A DNA stretch of 64,000 nt from an uncultured Ruminococcus sp. (lineage in GTDB: Bacteria; Bacillota; Clostridia; Oscillospirales; Ruminococcaceae): NCBI RefSeq assembly GCF_947301925.1, contig NZ_CAMYUE010000002.1:1-64000 (forward strand), written 5' to 3'. Numbering within the stretch: the first letter of the stretch is position 1; the number at the start of each line of letters is the position of its first letter. Of this stretch, positions 25,257-33,456 are shown piece by piece. The translations under genes were made by a program, and so were the position numbers. The notes below the pieces were generated by a model that saw only the letters and a list, made by a program, of their open reading frames with translations, was not told the origin of the DNA and ran no database searches.

Positions 25257-26411
25257 ATGCCTATGAGTAATGAATTATCAGAAGTATCAACTGTAAACGA
25301 TTCATCCAGAGAAAAGACCATTGTCAAAACAAGTATCATCGGAATCATAGCAAATGTGTTCCTTGCGGCGTTCAAGGCTGTGATCGGTATTATGACGCAC
25401 TCAATTGCCATAGTTCTTGATGCGGTCAACAACATTTCCGATGCCGGAAGTTCGCTCATCACGATAATCGGTACAAAGCTTGCAGGCCGTGAACCTGATA
25501 AAAAGCATCCTTTCGGTTATGGTCGTATCGAATACCTGAGTGCGATGATTATATCTGTCATCGTATTGTATGCAGGTGTTACGTCGTTTATTGAATCGGT
25601 CAAGAAGATCATATCGCCTCAGACTCCCGAATACAATGTTGTTTCACTTGTAATAGTAGGAGTTGCCGTAGTAGTAAAGATCGTGCTTGGCAGATATGTG
25701 AAAAGCGTAGGCACAAAGGTCAATTCCGATTCCCTCGTAAATTCTGGCGAAGATGCAACACTTGATTCGATCATCTCTGCTTCTACGCTTGTAGCAGCCG
25801 TGATATTCATGATCTTCGGTCTGTCACTTGAAGCATGGCTTGGTGCAATTATTTCACTGGTTATTATCAAATCTGGCTTTGAGATGCTGAAAGATACGAT
25901 CTCGCAGATACTCGGTGAACGCAGTGATCCCGACCTTGCAAAGAGCATCAAGCAGACAGTTACCGAGTTTGAGGGCGTTGAAGGTGCTTATGACCTCGTG
26001 CTGAATAACTACGGTCCGGATGCATGGAACGGTTCTGTTCATATCGAAGTTCCCGATACCTATTCAGCAGATCAGTTAGACCGCCTTATTCGTGAGATAC
26101 AAATGAAAGTATACAGCCAGCATCAGGTCATTCTTACCGCAATCGGCGTGTATTCGATCAACACCAAAGACGATGAAGCAAAAGCCATTGAGCAGCAGGT
26201 TCGTGATATAGTATTCTCACACGAACACGTTTTGCAGATGCATGGTTTTTATCTGACAAGAGAGACTAACAACATCCGCTTCGATGTTGTAGTCAGCTTT
26301 GATGCCCCGAACCGCAGAGAAACATATCAGGCGATAGTTTCTGATGTTCAGAAAGCATTTCCCGATTATCAGTTACAGATTACTCTTGATACTGATTTTT
26401 CTGAGGAATAA
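25257..26411 (+). CDS. CDF-family metal cation exporter
   Basis: 384 aa; about six transmembrane helices then a cytoplasmic dimerisation domain. Hallmarks: SIAIVLDAVNNISDAGSSL in TM2, then GREPDKKHPFGYGRIEYLSA. In TM5 the usual zinc His is replaced (DSLVNSGEDATLDS), which hints at Mn or Fe rather than Zn; this is inference. An extra C-terminal ferredoxin-like domain (FDVVVSFDAPN...) follows the ZT-dimer region, making it longer than FieF (300 aa). ATG at 25257 or 25263 could start translation; AAGGTGG lies just upstream. It ends at attachment-repeat copy C. Confidence 0.9.
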   Translation: MPMSNELSEVSTVNDSSREKTIVKTSIIGIIANVFLAAFKAVIGIMTHSIAIVLDAVNNISDAGSSLITIIGTKLAGREPDKKHPFGYGRIEYLSAMIISVIVLYAGVTSFIESVKKIISPQTPEYNVVSLVIVGVAVVVKIVLGRYVKSVGTKVNSDSLVNSGEDATLDSIISASTLVAAVIFMIFGLSLEAWLGAIISLVIIKSGFEMLKDTISQILGERSDPDLAKSIKQTVTEFEGVEGAYDLVLNNYGPDAWNGSVHIEVPDTYSADQLDRLIREIQMKVYSQHQVILTAIGVYSINTKDDEAKAIEQQVRDIVFSHEHVLQMHGFYLTRETNNIRFDVVVSFDAPNRRETYQAIVSDVQKAFPDYQLQITLDTDFSEE

Positions 26412-26475
26412 TGCACAAGACGAAAGACAGTATAACGATACAAAAAAAGGCCAGCTCCTCACGGAGCTGGTTTTC
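26411..26475. repeat. Attachment-region repeat, copy C (partial) with terminator
   Basis: AATGCACAAGACGAAAGACA, then GTATAACGATACAAAA, corresponds to the last part of copies A and B. It is followed by the same hairpin as copy B (CCAGCTC-CTCACG-GAGCTGG, 26451-26470) and TTTTC. It closes the second accreted module. Confidence 0.8.
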
Positions 26476-26478
26476 TTA

Positions 26479-26586
26479 TTATAATAAATCGACTATCTCC
26501 TCATAGAAATCAGGTGTGATGTTCCGCATTGAGAAGTGAATAGATAGAGCATCCATCAATGTATTAGTGGTACGATGATGTTTTTA
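26479..26586 (-). pseudogene. Gene remnant next to repeat copy C
   Basis: A short minus-strand frame without a start codon, containing NTLMDALSIHFSMRN and ITPDFYEEIVDLL-stop, abuts the terminator of copy C. Like the small frame at 15411-15617 beside copy A, it looks like the 3' end of an element gene. No family recognised. Confidence 0.35.
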
Positions 26587-27120
26587 TTTTATATGCTTTT
26601 CAAACCTGAACATTCCCGCAGGAAACTGAGGATCATCGCTATCAAATTCATTCGCAGGGAAATCTCCCGGATGATGCTTGTTGAGATATTCTACGATATG
26701 GAATCCGCAGCGGTTGACGTAGAAATGGATATTCCGTGTTTCAAAGTAGGGAGTGAATGTCTCCCAGACAGTTACCTCCGGATGCAGTTTCTCTATCGCA
26801 CACCATGCCGCATATCCGATACCTTTGCTGTGGACTTCCGGCTTTATGAAAAGCAGTTCAAGGTCTCCGCGAGTGCCTGAAACTTTGATAACTGCGCCAC
26901 CGACAATTTTACCGTCAGCAATGATGCGGTATGCTTCACCCGTATCAATGCAGGCTTCTATGGTTTTGCTGGAAATGATCTGCTCGTCGTCTTTGTCTTC
27001 AAAGTGAGCGTCCCGAAGGCCGAATTCCTCCATTGCACCATAATTGAAGGCTTCCTGATTATCCTTAATAAAATGCTCACGGTCTGATGTCTCCAACGGA
27101 ACAAGCTTTACTTCTGTCAT
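26584..27120 (-). CDS. GNAT-family N-acetyltransferase
   Basis: 178 aa. The acetyl-CoA site is in FIKPEVHSKGIGYAAWCAIE (V/L-x-P..R/Q-x-x-G-x-G/A pattern, here HSKGIG) with strands RIIADGKIVGGAVI before and WETFTPYFETRNIHFYVNRC plus GFHIVEY after, as in small GNAT enzymes. The substrate cannot be told from sequence. It starts with a GGAGATATAAAC-type site and has no obvious operon partner. Confidence 0.88.
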   Translation of the reverse strand: MTEVKLVPLETSDREHFIKDNQEAFNYGAMEEFGLRDAHFEDKDDEQIISSKTIEACIDTGEAYRIIADGKIVGGAVIKVSGTRGDLELLFIKPEVHSKGIGYAAWCAIEKLHPEVTVWETFTPYFETRNIHFYVNRCGFHIVEYLNKHHPGDFPANEFDSDDPQFPAGMFRFEKHIK

Positions 27121-27165
27121 GTTTATATCTCCTTTTCTTTTTTATAGTAAAAATACGGTTGCCAG

Positions 27166-27732
27166 TTATAATCCAAGCCCATACCCTGCTCCGACTCCGA
27201 CAACTGCCGCAAGCAGTATTATTTTTATCGGGTTCATCTTCTTAAATGCAAGAACAGCCGAAACTGCGAATAAGCAGAGGAATATCCAGAATGATACATC
27301 TGAAAAGTAGCTTAACTGCAATCCATTCGGGAAGAACACAGTTCTGCCGACCGAAAGAAATGCCGTACCGATCATTCCGACAACAGCAGGCTTTAAGCCA
27401 GACATCACGCCTTTGACCGCTTTGCTGTCTTTAAACTTCTCAAAGCACTTCGCAATGATAAGGATAATGATGAAAGACGGAAGTACGATACCAAGTGTTG
27501 CGATAACAGCTCCAAGGACACCTCCTGTCCTGATACCTACGAATGTAGCCATATTGACTGCAAGCGGTCCAGGAGTACTTTCGCTGAGAGCTACAAAGTC
27601 AACAAGCTCTGCCTGTGTAAGCCAGCTGTGCCGTTCAGCTTCATACTGTATCATAGCGATCATCGCATAACCGCCGCCAAAGGTGAACGCTCCTATCTTC
27701 AGAAAGGTCAGGAACAACTTAATCAGTATCAT
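27166..27732 (-). CDS. Chromate transporter half-protein (ChrA, second)
   Basis: 188-aa CHR domain with FGGGYAMIAMIQ at about 18-29, a conserved ESTPGPLAVN near 50 and five to six hydrophobic segments. In short-chain CHR families two such halves, encoded by adjacent genes, form one exporter. The stop of the upstream half overlaps this start by 14 bp, so the pair is translationally coupled. Confidence 0.92.
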   Translation of the reverse strand: MILIKLFLTFLKIGAFTFGGGYAMIAMIQYEAERHSWLTQAELVDFVALSESTPGPLAVNMATFVGIRTGGVLGAVIATLGIVLPSFIIILIIAKCFEKFKDSKAVKGVMSGLKPAVVGMIGTAFLSVGRTVFFPNGLQLSYFSDVSFWIFLCLFAVSAVLAFKKMNPIKIILLAAVVGVGAGYGLGL

Positions 27733-28276
27733 GGCTCTGCTCCTTTCTGTTCAGCAGCGACCAAATCAAGCCGAACAAACCGCAGCCTATGATAACAAAT
27801 ACAGCATCTATCTTTAGAAACGCTGTAAGGATAAACGCCGCACCCATGATAACGTAAGAGATCACTTTCTTCTTTGCTGATTTGAACATCATCCACAATG
27901 CTTTCAGTATCAATGCAAGAACGGCTGCACGAATGCCCATGAACGCATACTGCACAGCCTTGAAGCTCTTGAATTCATTCAGAATAAAAGAAATGAGCGA
28001 TATGATAAGGAATGACGGCAGAACTACGCCGAGCGTAGCAACACAAGCTCCGATGAAACCATTTGTGCGATAACCAACAAAAGTCGCTGCGTTTATCGCT
28101 ATCGGGCCGGGTGTCGATTCGGAAATTGCCACAATATCGCTTATCTCTATTTCATCAAGCCATTTTTTATTCGTGCAGACCTCACGTTGTATCAGCGGTA
28201 TCATAGCGTATCCTCCACCGAATGTAAATGCTCCAATCTTCATAAAGGTAAGGAACAGATCTAGGTTTTTATTCAT
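27719..28276 (-). CDS. Chromate transporter half-protein (ChrA, first)
   Basis: 185-aa CHR domain, paralogous to the downstream half: FGGGYAMIPLIQ and ESTPGPIAINAATFVGYR. Exports chromate (or a related oxyanion) coupled to ion gradients as a heterodimer with the next gene. A consensus promoter (28295-28323) and a cluster of inverted repeats lie directly upstream, so the pair is probably regulated. Confidence 0.92.
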   Translation of the reverse strand: MNKNLDLFLTFMKIGAFTFGGGYAMIPLIQREVCTNKKWLDEIEISDIVAISESTPGPIAINAATFVGYRTNGFIGACVATLGVVLPSFLIISLISFILNEFKSFKAVQYAFMGIRAAVLALILKALWMMFKSAKKKVISYVIMGAAFILTAFLKIDAVFVIIGCGLFGLIWSLLNRKEQSHDTD

Positions 28277-28294
28277 AGTTGATCACCATTAATC

Positions 28295-28323
28295 AGTATA
28301 TCACGACAAACTGTACGTGTCAA
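28295..28323 (-). promoter_or_regulatory. Promoter of the chromate transporter pair
   Basis: On the minus strand TTGACA (28318-28323) and TATACT (28295-28300) are 17 bp apart, 19 bp before the ATG at 28276, leaving a short leader. Confidence 0.85.
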
Positions 28324-28338
28324 TTATTTCTGCCCTAT

Positions 28339-28372
28339 GGTATATGAGTATACCAATAGACTACGGTCTATT
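28339..28372. promoter_or_regulatory. Paired inverted repeats upstream of chromate operon
   Basis: Two adjacent perfect dyads are present: GGTATA-TGAG-TATACC (28339-28354) and AATAGAC-TACG-GTCTATT (28355-28372). Lying 15-50 bp upstream of the -35 box they could be activator or repressor sites, but no regulator gene is adjacent. A rightward TTGACA box begins at 28371. Confidence 0.6.
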
Positions 28373-28455
28373 GACATACCGAAAAACTGTGTCATATAAG
28401 TCGTTTTTTCACTTTTGAAATATTTCAGAAAAAATGAACACGTTATTGGAATATA

Positions 28456-28480
28456 AATTGAGCCGGTTATCCCGGCTCCT
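28456..28480. terminator. Hairpin terminator
   Basis: GAGCCGG-TTAT-CCCGGCTC with a following TTCTT. It lies at the 3' side of the small minus-strand recombinase remnant and may terminate a lost transcript from either side. Confidence 0.5.
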
Positions 28481-28486
28481 TCTTAT

Positions 28487-28663
28487 TTATGTATACTTTT
28501 TCTCATAATCTCTGAGCCGACGATAGAATGTATTGGCTTGTAGTCCCATTTCTTTTTGAAACCATACAGCTGTAATAGCGCCAGACTTCCACTGCTCATA
28601 CAGCTGTGCGAATTTCACCCAGTCTGTCGGTACTACAGATCTTGTTATCTTTACAGAGGGCAT
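28487..28663 (-). pseudogene. Recombinase-like C-terminal remnant, about 58 codons
   Basis: The frame MPSVKITRSVVPTDWVKFAQ...QANTFYRRLRDYEKKYT looks like the small HTH tail of resolvase-type or plasmid-mobility proteins (NTFYRRLRDYE is the recognition helix pattern). The frame stays open upstream of the Met (…LSIAASPNDDGK) to about 28715, so the ATG may not be a real start. It lies beside another truncated frame on the opposite strand, suggesting a decayed mobile element. Confidence 0.5.
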
Positions 28664-28684
28664 CTTCCCATCATCATTCGGTGA

Positions 28685-28825
28685 AGCCGCAATGGAAAGC
28701 TTACAGAGTCACAGGAAGGCTATGAGTCTCTTTTCCGGGATAAGAACAAGTATAACGCTATAATGAGTGCTCTTGCAGGAGTAATATACCGTGAGATGCG
28801 TAAACAGAATTTAAACAAGCAGTAA
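28685..28825 (+). pseudogene. C-terminal gene remnant, about 46 codons
   Basis: The plus-strand frame contains LTESQEGYESLFRDKNKYNA and IMSALAGVIYREMRKQNLNK, ending at TAA 28823-28825. It has no start codon and is preceded by an in-frame stop at 28682. It reads like a real protein tail but I cannot name the family. Confidence 0.4.
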
Positions 28826-28863
28826 TAGTGAACTACCCATCACGGGCGGTTATGTTTTATGTA

Positions 28864-28892
28864 TTTACATTATATCGGTATTATGCTATAAT
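28864..28892 (+). promoter_or_regulatory. Promoter with near-leaderless start
   Basis: TTTACA (28864-28869), 17-bp spacer, TATAAT (28887-28892). The next ATG (28900) is only 7 bases after the -10 box, where transcription should begin. Confidence 0.75.
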
Positions 28893-28899
28893 AGGAAAT

Positions 28900-29112
28900 A
28901 TGAGAACCGAAAACCAGCTACATACGGCAAATCGGGAGATTATTGACAGAGATACCTATAAAAAGATCAAGAAGATGAACCGAGAGGAGCTTACAAAGTT
29001 CATTCTTCAGTATGAAGATGAGCCTCCCGGAGAAAAGGGCAAAACCATTGACTTCCCTGCTCTTGAGGCTGAACTCAGCAAGTTCAAAGGTATCGGCGGT
29101 AAGCGCCTTTAG
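28900..29112 (+). CDS. Small protein of mobile-element type, 70 aa
   Basis: The N-terminal part (NREIIDRDTYKKIKKMNREE) resembles short proteins commonly carried by conjugative elements of Firmicutes (family recalled, not searched). The C-terminus (ELSKFKGIGGKRL) ends in what looks like half of a helix-hairpin-helix. The ATG at 28900 lies at the predicted transcript start, so it may be leaderless; a longer reading upstream would include the promoter. Function unknown. Confidence 0.6.
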   Translation: MRTENQLHTANREIIDRDTYKKIKKMNREELTKFILQYEDEPPGEKGKTIDFPALEAELSKFKGIGGKRL

Positions 29113-29164
29113 GAGATAATGGCCGTTATAGTGTAATTTTAAGATATCAAATAGGAGCAATATT

Positions 29165-30235
29165 ATGGACAGCGAATTAGAATTAATATTTTCCCTTGCG
29201 AATGAGAGAAAATACGACGAAACCCGAAAGACTATCGAGGCTCTTGACATATCTGCATCACGTAAAGCCACTCTTAATATGCAGATATGGCAGATGCAGC
29301 GTAATGCCGAATTTGCCGGTTACGATCCGGAAAGGATACCGAAATTTCCTGTTATCTCAATGATACTCGGATTTGTCCTGCTGATATCAACCGGCTTTCT
29401 CTTCAAAGGCTCATTGCAGGACTTTTTCTTTGTGATAGGACTTATCATGGTAGGAGCCATTCCTGCATATTACTGCATAAAAGAAAAAAACTTAATTGAC
29501 AGCGTTACTCACAAGCGCGACAAAGAAGCGCAGATGTACGCCGAGGAGAACGCCGATATCAACTTTTCAAGACCTTTGCCAGCTCCGCACATTGTTTTGA
29601 TGGGCATTTCGGCAGGTGTTTTGTTCATCATCGGACTATTAATGACAAATCTCTTCAATGGCACAGCTAAAGTACTGGCTGCAAGTATATTTTTCCTTAC
29701 CGGCTTCATGCTCATGTATTTATGCTGTAAAAAGAACAGCAACCACAATGCAGCTGTCTCGTTTATGCTTCTCTGCGCGAGTACTTTTCTTATTCTTATC
29801 TACAGCCTTTTTTCACTTACCATAACTGACAGTGATACACTCAGCCGACTGGTATTTTTACTTCCTTCCTCAATCATACTTCTGTTCTTTCCTGTTTTTT
29901 TCAGGGTTGTAAAGCGTTTTCAATGCACTGAATCCTTAGAAGCCGAATGTATTGATATACTCAGCATAGGCGGCGGATACATTCGCAGCAGTCACCGTCC
30001 TCGTTATCATGCCATATGGAAGTATTCATATCACGGAACAGTCTATATCCACAAGGATATGGCTTCATACAAAAGCCCCATATACGGTGAGCACACGGAG
30101 CTCCGAATAGATCCGAACGCGCCGCATAACACATACCGTGGGAAATCGCCGATAATCAGTATATGTTTTATCGTTGCGGGGCTTTTTATTGCAGTTTACG
30201 CGTTAGCGCCGCTGATAGAGAAGCTGCCGTATTAA
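29165..30235 (+). CDS. Multi-pass membrane protein, first of a paralogous pair
   Basis: 356 aa. A short cytoplasmic helical N-terminus (about 1-60) precedes six or seven transmembrane segments. After the sixth comes a soluble domain with ECIDILSIGGGYIRS, YHAIWKYSYHGTVYIHKDM and LRIDPNAPHNTYR, a DUF3592-like pattern, and a final hydrophobic helix. The same layout is seen in the next gene 13 bp downstream (IHKDM/VHKDL; RIDPNAPH/RINPKDPH), so they arose by duplication. AGGAG precedes the ATG at 29165. Function unknown; membrane location is certain. Confidence 0.8.
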   Translation: MDSELELIFSLANERKYDETRKTIEALDISASRKATLNMQIWQMQRNAEFAGYDPERIPKFPVISMILGFVLLISTGFLFKGSLQDFFFVIGLIMVGAIPAYYCIKEKNLIDSVTHKRDKEAQMYAEENADINFSRPLPAPHIVLMGISAGVLFIIGLLMTNLFNGTAKVLAASIFFLTGFMLMYLCCKKNSNHNAAVSFMLLCASTFLILIYSLFSLTITDSDTLSRLVFLLPSSIILLFFPVFFRVVKRFQCTESLEAECIDILSIGGGYIRSSHRPRYHAIWKYSYHGTVYIHKDMASYKSPIYGEHTELRIDPNAPHNTYRGKSPIISICFIVAGLFIAVYALAPLIEKLPY

Positions 30236-30248
30236 GAAAGGAATAACT

Positions 30249-31337
30249 ATGGATCACAGAACTGTTTATATGCTGATACGGGAACTAAGTGATGGAGAAG
30301 CAAGAAAAGGCCTCATGACCGACGCAAAATTTGCTATGCTTACGCCCGACGAGCAGCTTAACGAAGTAAACAGGGCGGTAAATGCGGCTCATATCGACCG
30401 TTCACTTTTGCACATGGCTTATTCAACACCGCCGCAAAATGAAGAGAAAGCAAATTCTTCAAAAAAAATCATGATAATTACAGCCGTGTCAATGATAATC
30501 GGATTTATTATTATCTGCTCGGCTTTCTTTTTCCATGAATCCAACAGCGAGCTTGCAGGACTCATAGCTGCAGCAGGACTTATCCTCGCAGCAGGAGTTC
30601 CTGCTGTATGCTACGCCGTCGATAAAATACGCACCGAACTGGCACAAAAGCGTGCGAGAAATAATGCATCGTTTTCCAAATATGACGCAGACACCAACTT
30701 TTCCTCTGACACTCCACCCAAAAAAGTATTGTGGACAGGAGCTCTGGGTATCACAATGGTAATGGCTTCATTATTAACAGCAATCCAGCTGCGCGACAAG
30801 GCTTTCGGTTTAACATTCGGAGCTCTCATATTCGTCGGATTCGCTCTGCTGTCTGTTAGTTTCAAATGGAACAAAAAACGCGATACCGCAATAATACTCA
30901 ATCTACCGTCGCTGCTCGGACTTTTTCTTCTGATGATCCGGACAGCCGATACGACAAAGCTTGATATAATCCCAAATTTCAGCGAAAAATGCACCAATGC
31001 ATATTATATTATCATCGTGCTCATGCCATTGATATACAATATCGTCAAGCTGCTGCGATGCAGAGCAAAAGTTGACGCCAAGTGTATCGATGTAGAGGTC
31101 GTCAAGCTAAGACGCTATTCCAATAAAGACAATTACCGACTATACTGGTCATACAGCTACAATGAAAAAGGATATGTGCACAAGGACCTTATTTCACTCT
31201 GGGAAAAACATGTTGGCGACGATATAAGGCTTCGTATAAATCCAAAGGATCCACATGATATCCACAGAGTAAAACTGCCGTGTTTCTGTGTATTTACGAT
31301 GATGTTCTGCACCATGCTGGCGTTGCTTGCTTTTTAA
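30249..31337 (+). CDS. Multi-pass membrane protein, second of a paralogous pair
   Basis: 362 aa with the same organisation as the upstream gene: helical N-terminus, about six transmembrane helices, a soluble segment with AKCIDVEVVKLRR, YRLYWSYSYNEKGYVHKDL and LRINPKDPHDIHR, and a last helix. Overall identity between the pair is low outside these landmarks, so the duplication is old or selection is weak. Possibly a heteromeric membrane complex. A terminator hairpin follows at 31378-31401. Confidence 0.8.
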   Translation: MDHRTVYMLIRELSDGEARKGLMTDAKFAMLTPDEQLNEVNRAVNAAHIDRSLLHMAYSTPPQNEEKANSSKKIMIITAVSMIIGFIIICSAFFFHESNSELAGLIAAAGLILAAGVPAVCYAVDKIRTELAQKRARNNASFSKYDADTNFSSDTPPKKVLWTGALGITMVMASLLTAIQLRDKAFGLTFGALIFVGFALLSVSFKWNKKRDTAIILNLPSLLGLFLLMIRTADTTKLDIIPNFSEKCTNAYYIIIVLMPLIYNIVKLLRCRAKVDAKCIDVEVVKLRRYSNKDNYRLYWSYSYNEKGYVHKDLISLWEKHVGDDIRLRINPKDPHDIHRVKLPCFCVFTMMFCTMLALLAF

Positions 31338-31377
31338 GCAGCGTCGTGAAATCCTGTCAACCGAATAGAATGATAAT

Positions 31378-31405
31378 CAAAGCCTCCCTCGTGAGGCTTT
31401 GATTA
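31378..31405 (+). terminator. Terminator after the membrane-protein pair
   Basis: CAAAGCCTC pairs with GAGGCTTTG across a six-base loop, followed by ATTATATT. Confidence 0.7.
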
Positions 31406-31467
31406 TATTAACTGTATTCAATTATAATGATAAATAATAACCAGCTCGATTACAGAGCTGGTTTTAG

Positions 31468-31842
31468 CTTGCAGCATTATCGTCTGTTCAGTCAATAGGC
31501 CTGCTTGGCGAGAAGCCTGGCTGGCGTGGATATATGAATCAGAAAATGGAGCTGCTGTTCGGTACGATGGGCACTTGTCTGCCCGGTGGTATCTTGTGGA
31601 GCTTATGGCAGCTTCCAATGGATCTGGCAGGCCGGCCTGACGGCGAAGGCGCACTTTCCGATTCTCTGATGATGTGCGGCGGAAGAATGCTCCTGCTGAC
31701 GTGCTTCGGTACATTCCTGATGTGGTTCACGAAAATGACGGACAACGTATTTTCTGCGGTGGTGGCTCATTCCATGTTCAATCAGAGTCAAGGTGCTTTG
31801 GGTAGACTTCTCTCGCAGGGCAATATCCCCAAAAACGCATAA
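31468..31842 (+). pseudogene. Truncated CPBP-family (CAAX protease-like) membrane protein
   Basis: The frame contains GLLGEKPGWRGYMNQK, corresponding to the EExxxR motif (usually GEEIGWRGYL; the second Glu is now Lys), then GGILWSLWQLPM (usually HLP) and VAHSMFNQSQG (usually AHxxxN). These are the three motifs of CPBP intramembrane proteases but the N-terminal half is missing: an in-frame stop at 31465 precedes it, next to a terminator hairpin (31441-31459). Missing catalytic Glu and His support decay. The Met at 31534 would give a 102-aa fragment. Confidence 0.7.
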
Positions 31843-31957
31843 CGGAAACAACGCTCTCAGTGTGCCTGAGAGCGTTATTTATTCCATTATAAGAGGCCTG
31901 TTCCGGCTCATTTACTCAGAACAGTGTTTTTGGCTCATGCTGATCCCCGGGATCATT

Positions 31958-33112
31958 TTAATTGAAGTTAATGAAGCTTGCGTCTACCCAGCCATAATAG
32001 TCATTGTCATCGGTATCATACAGTTCGTACCAGAGTATACCCTTTGAGTAGCAATAGTTAACGGCTGTTACATGCCAGCCATGATCCAGAGTCTTTCTTA
32101 TGAGCTTTGACGGACCTCCGTCTACTACATAAGAAGAAGCAAATCCCGCGACCTCACCGTTGGAAGCATTTATAGTACCCCTTCTGTTGCAGGATACTAC
32201 CTGCACTCTTTCATTTGTATTTGAAAGATACTGCTTATTGGCATAGCCGTAGTAAGTGGTCCCGCCTGCGGTGTAACTGATGTAACTCCATACATGGTTA
32301 TGACCGTACTCATAAACGGTAGCTCCCTTGGGCATAAGCACGATGACCTCGCCGCTCATTGAAGGAGCAGCTCTCAGATTCAGCTCGCCCGACTCAATAT
32401 TTATCCTGCATTCGCTGGTACCCTGACTGAACGAGAAATCACTGCCCGCAGCGCTGGGGTCATAGCTGGTATATTTATCTGTTTTACTCTTGTCAACATG
32501 AGTCTTTATCTCCGGTATATCTGTAACAGGCGTCGAAGAGAAGGCTACTTCCTTTCCGTACTGAGCCGTGATCTGTTCAAATTCTTCCTTTGTGATGGCC
32601 TGACCGTTATTTGTATAGTTCCATACTTTTGTATCAAGATTGAAGGTATTGACAACAACAGCTTCAAGTCCTTCAGTTCCGTTAAATCTGTAATAAGTGG
32701 TGCTTCCTTCACCGTTGCCTGAGATATTCGTCATACCGATGTAACCGTTTTCATAAACAAATATACCCTTGACAAGAGCTCCGCCCCAGAATGGCGTAAG
32801 CTCCGCTGCGTCTCCGCTGCGGATAGTATATATGTCAGGGCTGCCTGCCAGTATCACAAGCTCGGGTGTATTGTCTGAATTGATATCACACAAAGCGTAT
32901 CCCACTTCGGATACGTCGAGGGCACCTTTGAATTTGACGGAATTGGAAGCTGTATACAGATTATCCTTCAGCACCTTGATATACTGCGGATATTTAGTTA
33001 TATCCCCGGCAGGGTATTCCTTTACTATCTTCTGCACCGTAACGGCTGTGGTGGTGGCTGACGCCTCAGTAGCAACAGCGGAAGCCTCTGTGGTGACGGC
33101 TGCTGCGGTCAA
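31958..33112 (-). pseudogene. Secreted SH3-domain protein, 5'-truncated
   Basis: The frame begins in a Thr/Ala-rich linker (TTEASAVATEASATTT), without signal peptide or convincing start (TTG at 33112), then has a roughly 150-residue globular domain (ALCDINSDNTPELVI is EF-hand-like) and a bacterial SH3 repeat (SGELNLRAAPSMSGEVIVLM) followed by a second SH3-like region to the end. The linker stays open upstream to about 33157, where it meets the ABC ATPase fragment in another frame. The original gene must have had a signal peptide; it appears lost by deletion. Wall binding is the usual SH3b role. Confidence 0.75.
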
Positions 33113-33381
33113 TGCTTCGGTGGTATCTGCCTGTGCTGTGGTATCAACTGAAGACCTTTTTCACTGAGCTTTGTTATATCTTCGCCGTCGAGCAGTATCT
33201 TACCCGAAGTTGCGGTATCCATACCTCCAAGCAGGTTGAGAGTGGTGGATTTTCCCGAACCCGAGGGGCCGAGAATTACCGTAAACTTGTCATCAGGTAT
33301 TTCAAAGCTTATGTTATCAATTGCTTTTATCTCTTCTTCGCCCATATGATATATTTTGCTTACTGAATTGAATTCTATCAT
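33109..33381 (-). pseudogene. ABC transporter ATPase N-terminal fragment
   Basis: Starts properly (AAGGAG then ATG at 33381) and reads as a LolD/MacB-type ATPase: MIEFNSVSKIYHMGEEEIKA, then ILGPSGSGKSTTLNLLGG (Walker A). After GEDITKLSEK (about residue 75) it departs from the family and stops 15 codons later. The Q-loop, signature and Walker B are absent, so it is non-functional. The junction near 33160 leads into the truncated SH3 protein. Confidence 0.85.
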
Positions 33382-33456
33382 TATCATTCTCCTTACATGA
33401 TATAAATAGCAAAAGTATACTTGTGTTATTGTTTTACTGCGCAGAATGCAAAGCAT

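Noticed and set aside
27166-28276. A frameshifted full-length ChrA
   Set aside because: Both halves have their own start, the CHR motifs are each complete, and split pairs are a known arrangement.
31441-31467. Fourth copy of the attachment repeat
   Set aside because: Only the terminator-type hairpin (CCAGCTC...GAGCTGG) is similar; the GCAGTATAACGATAC block is absent.
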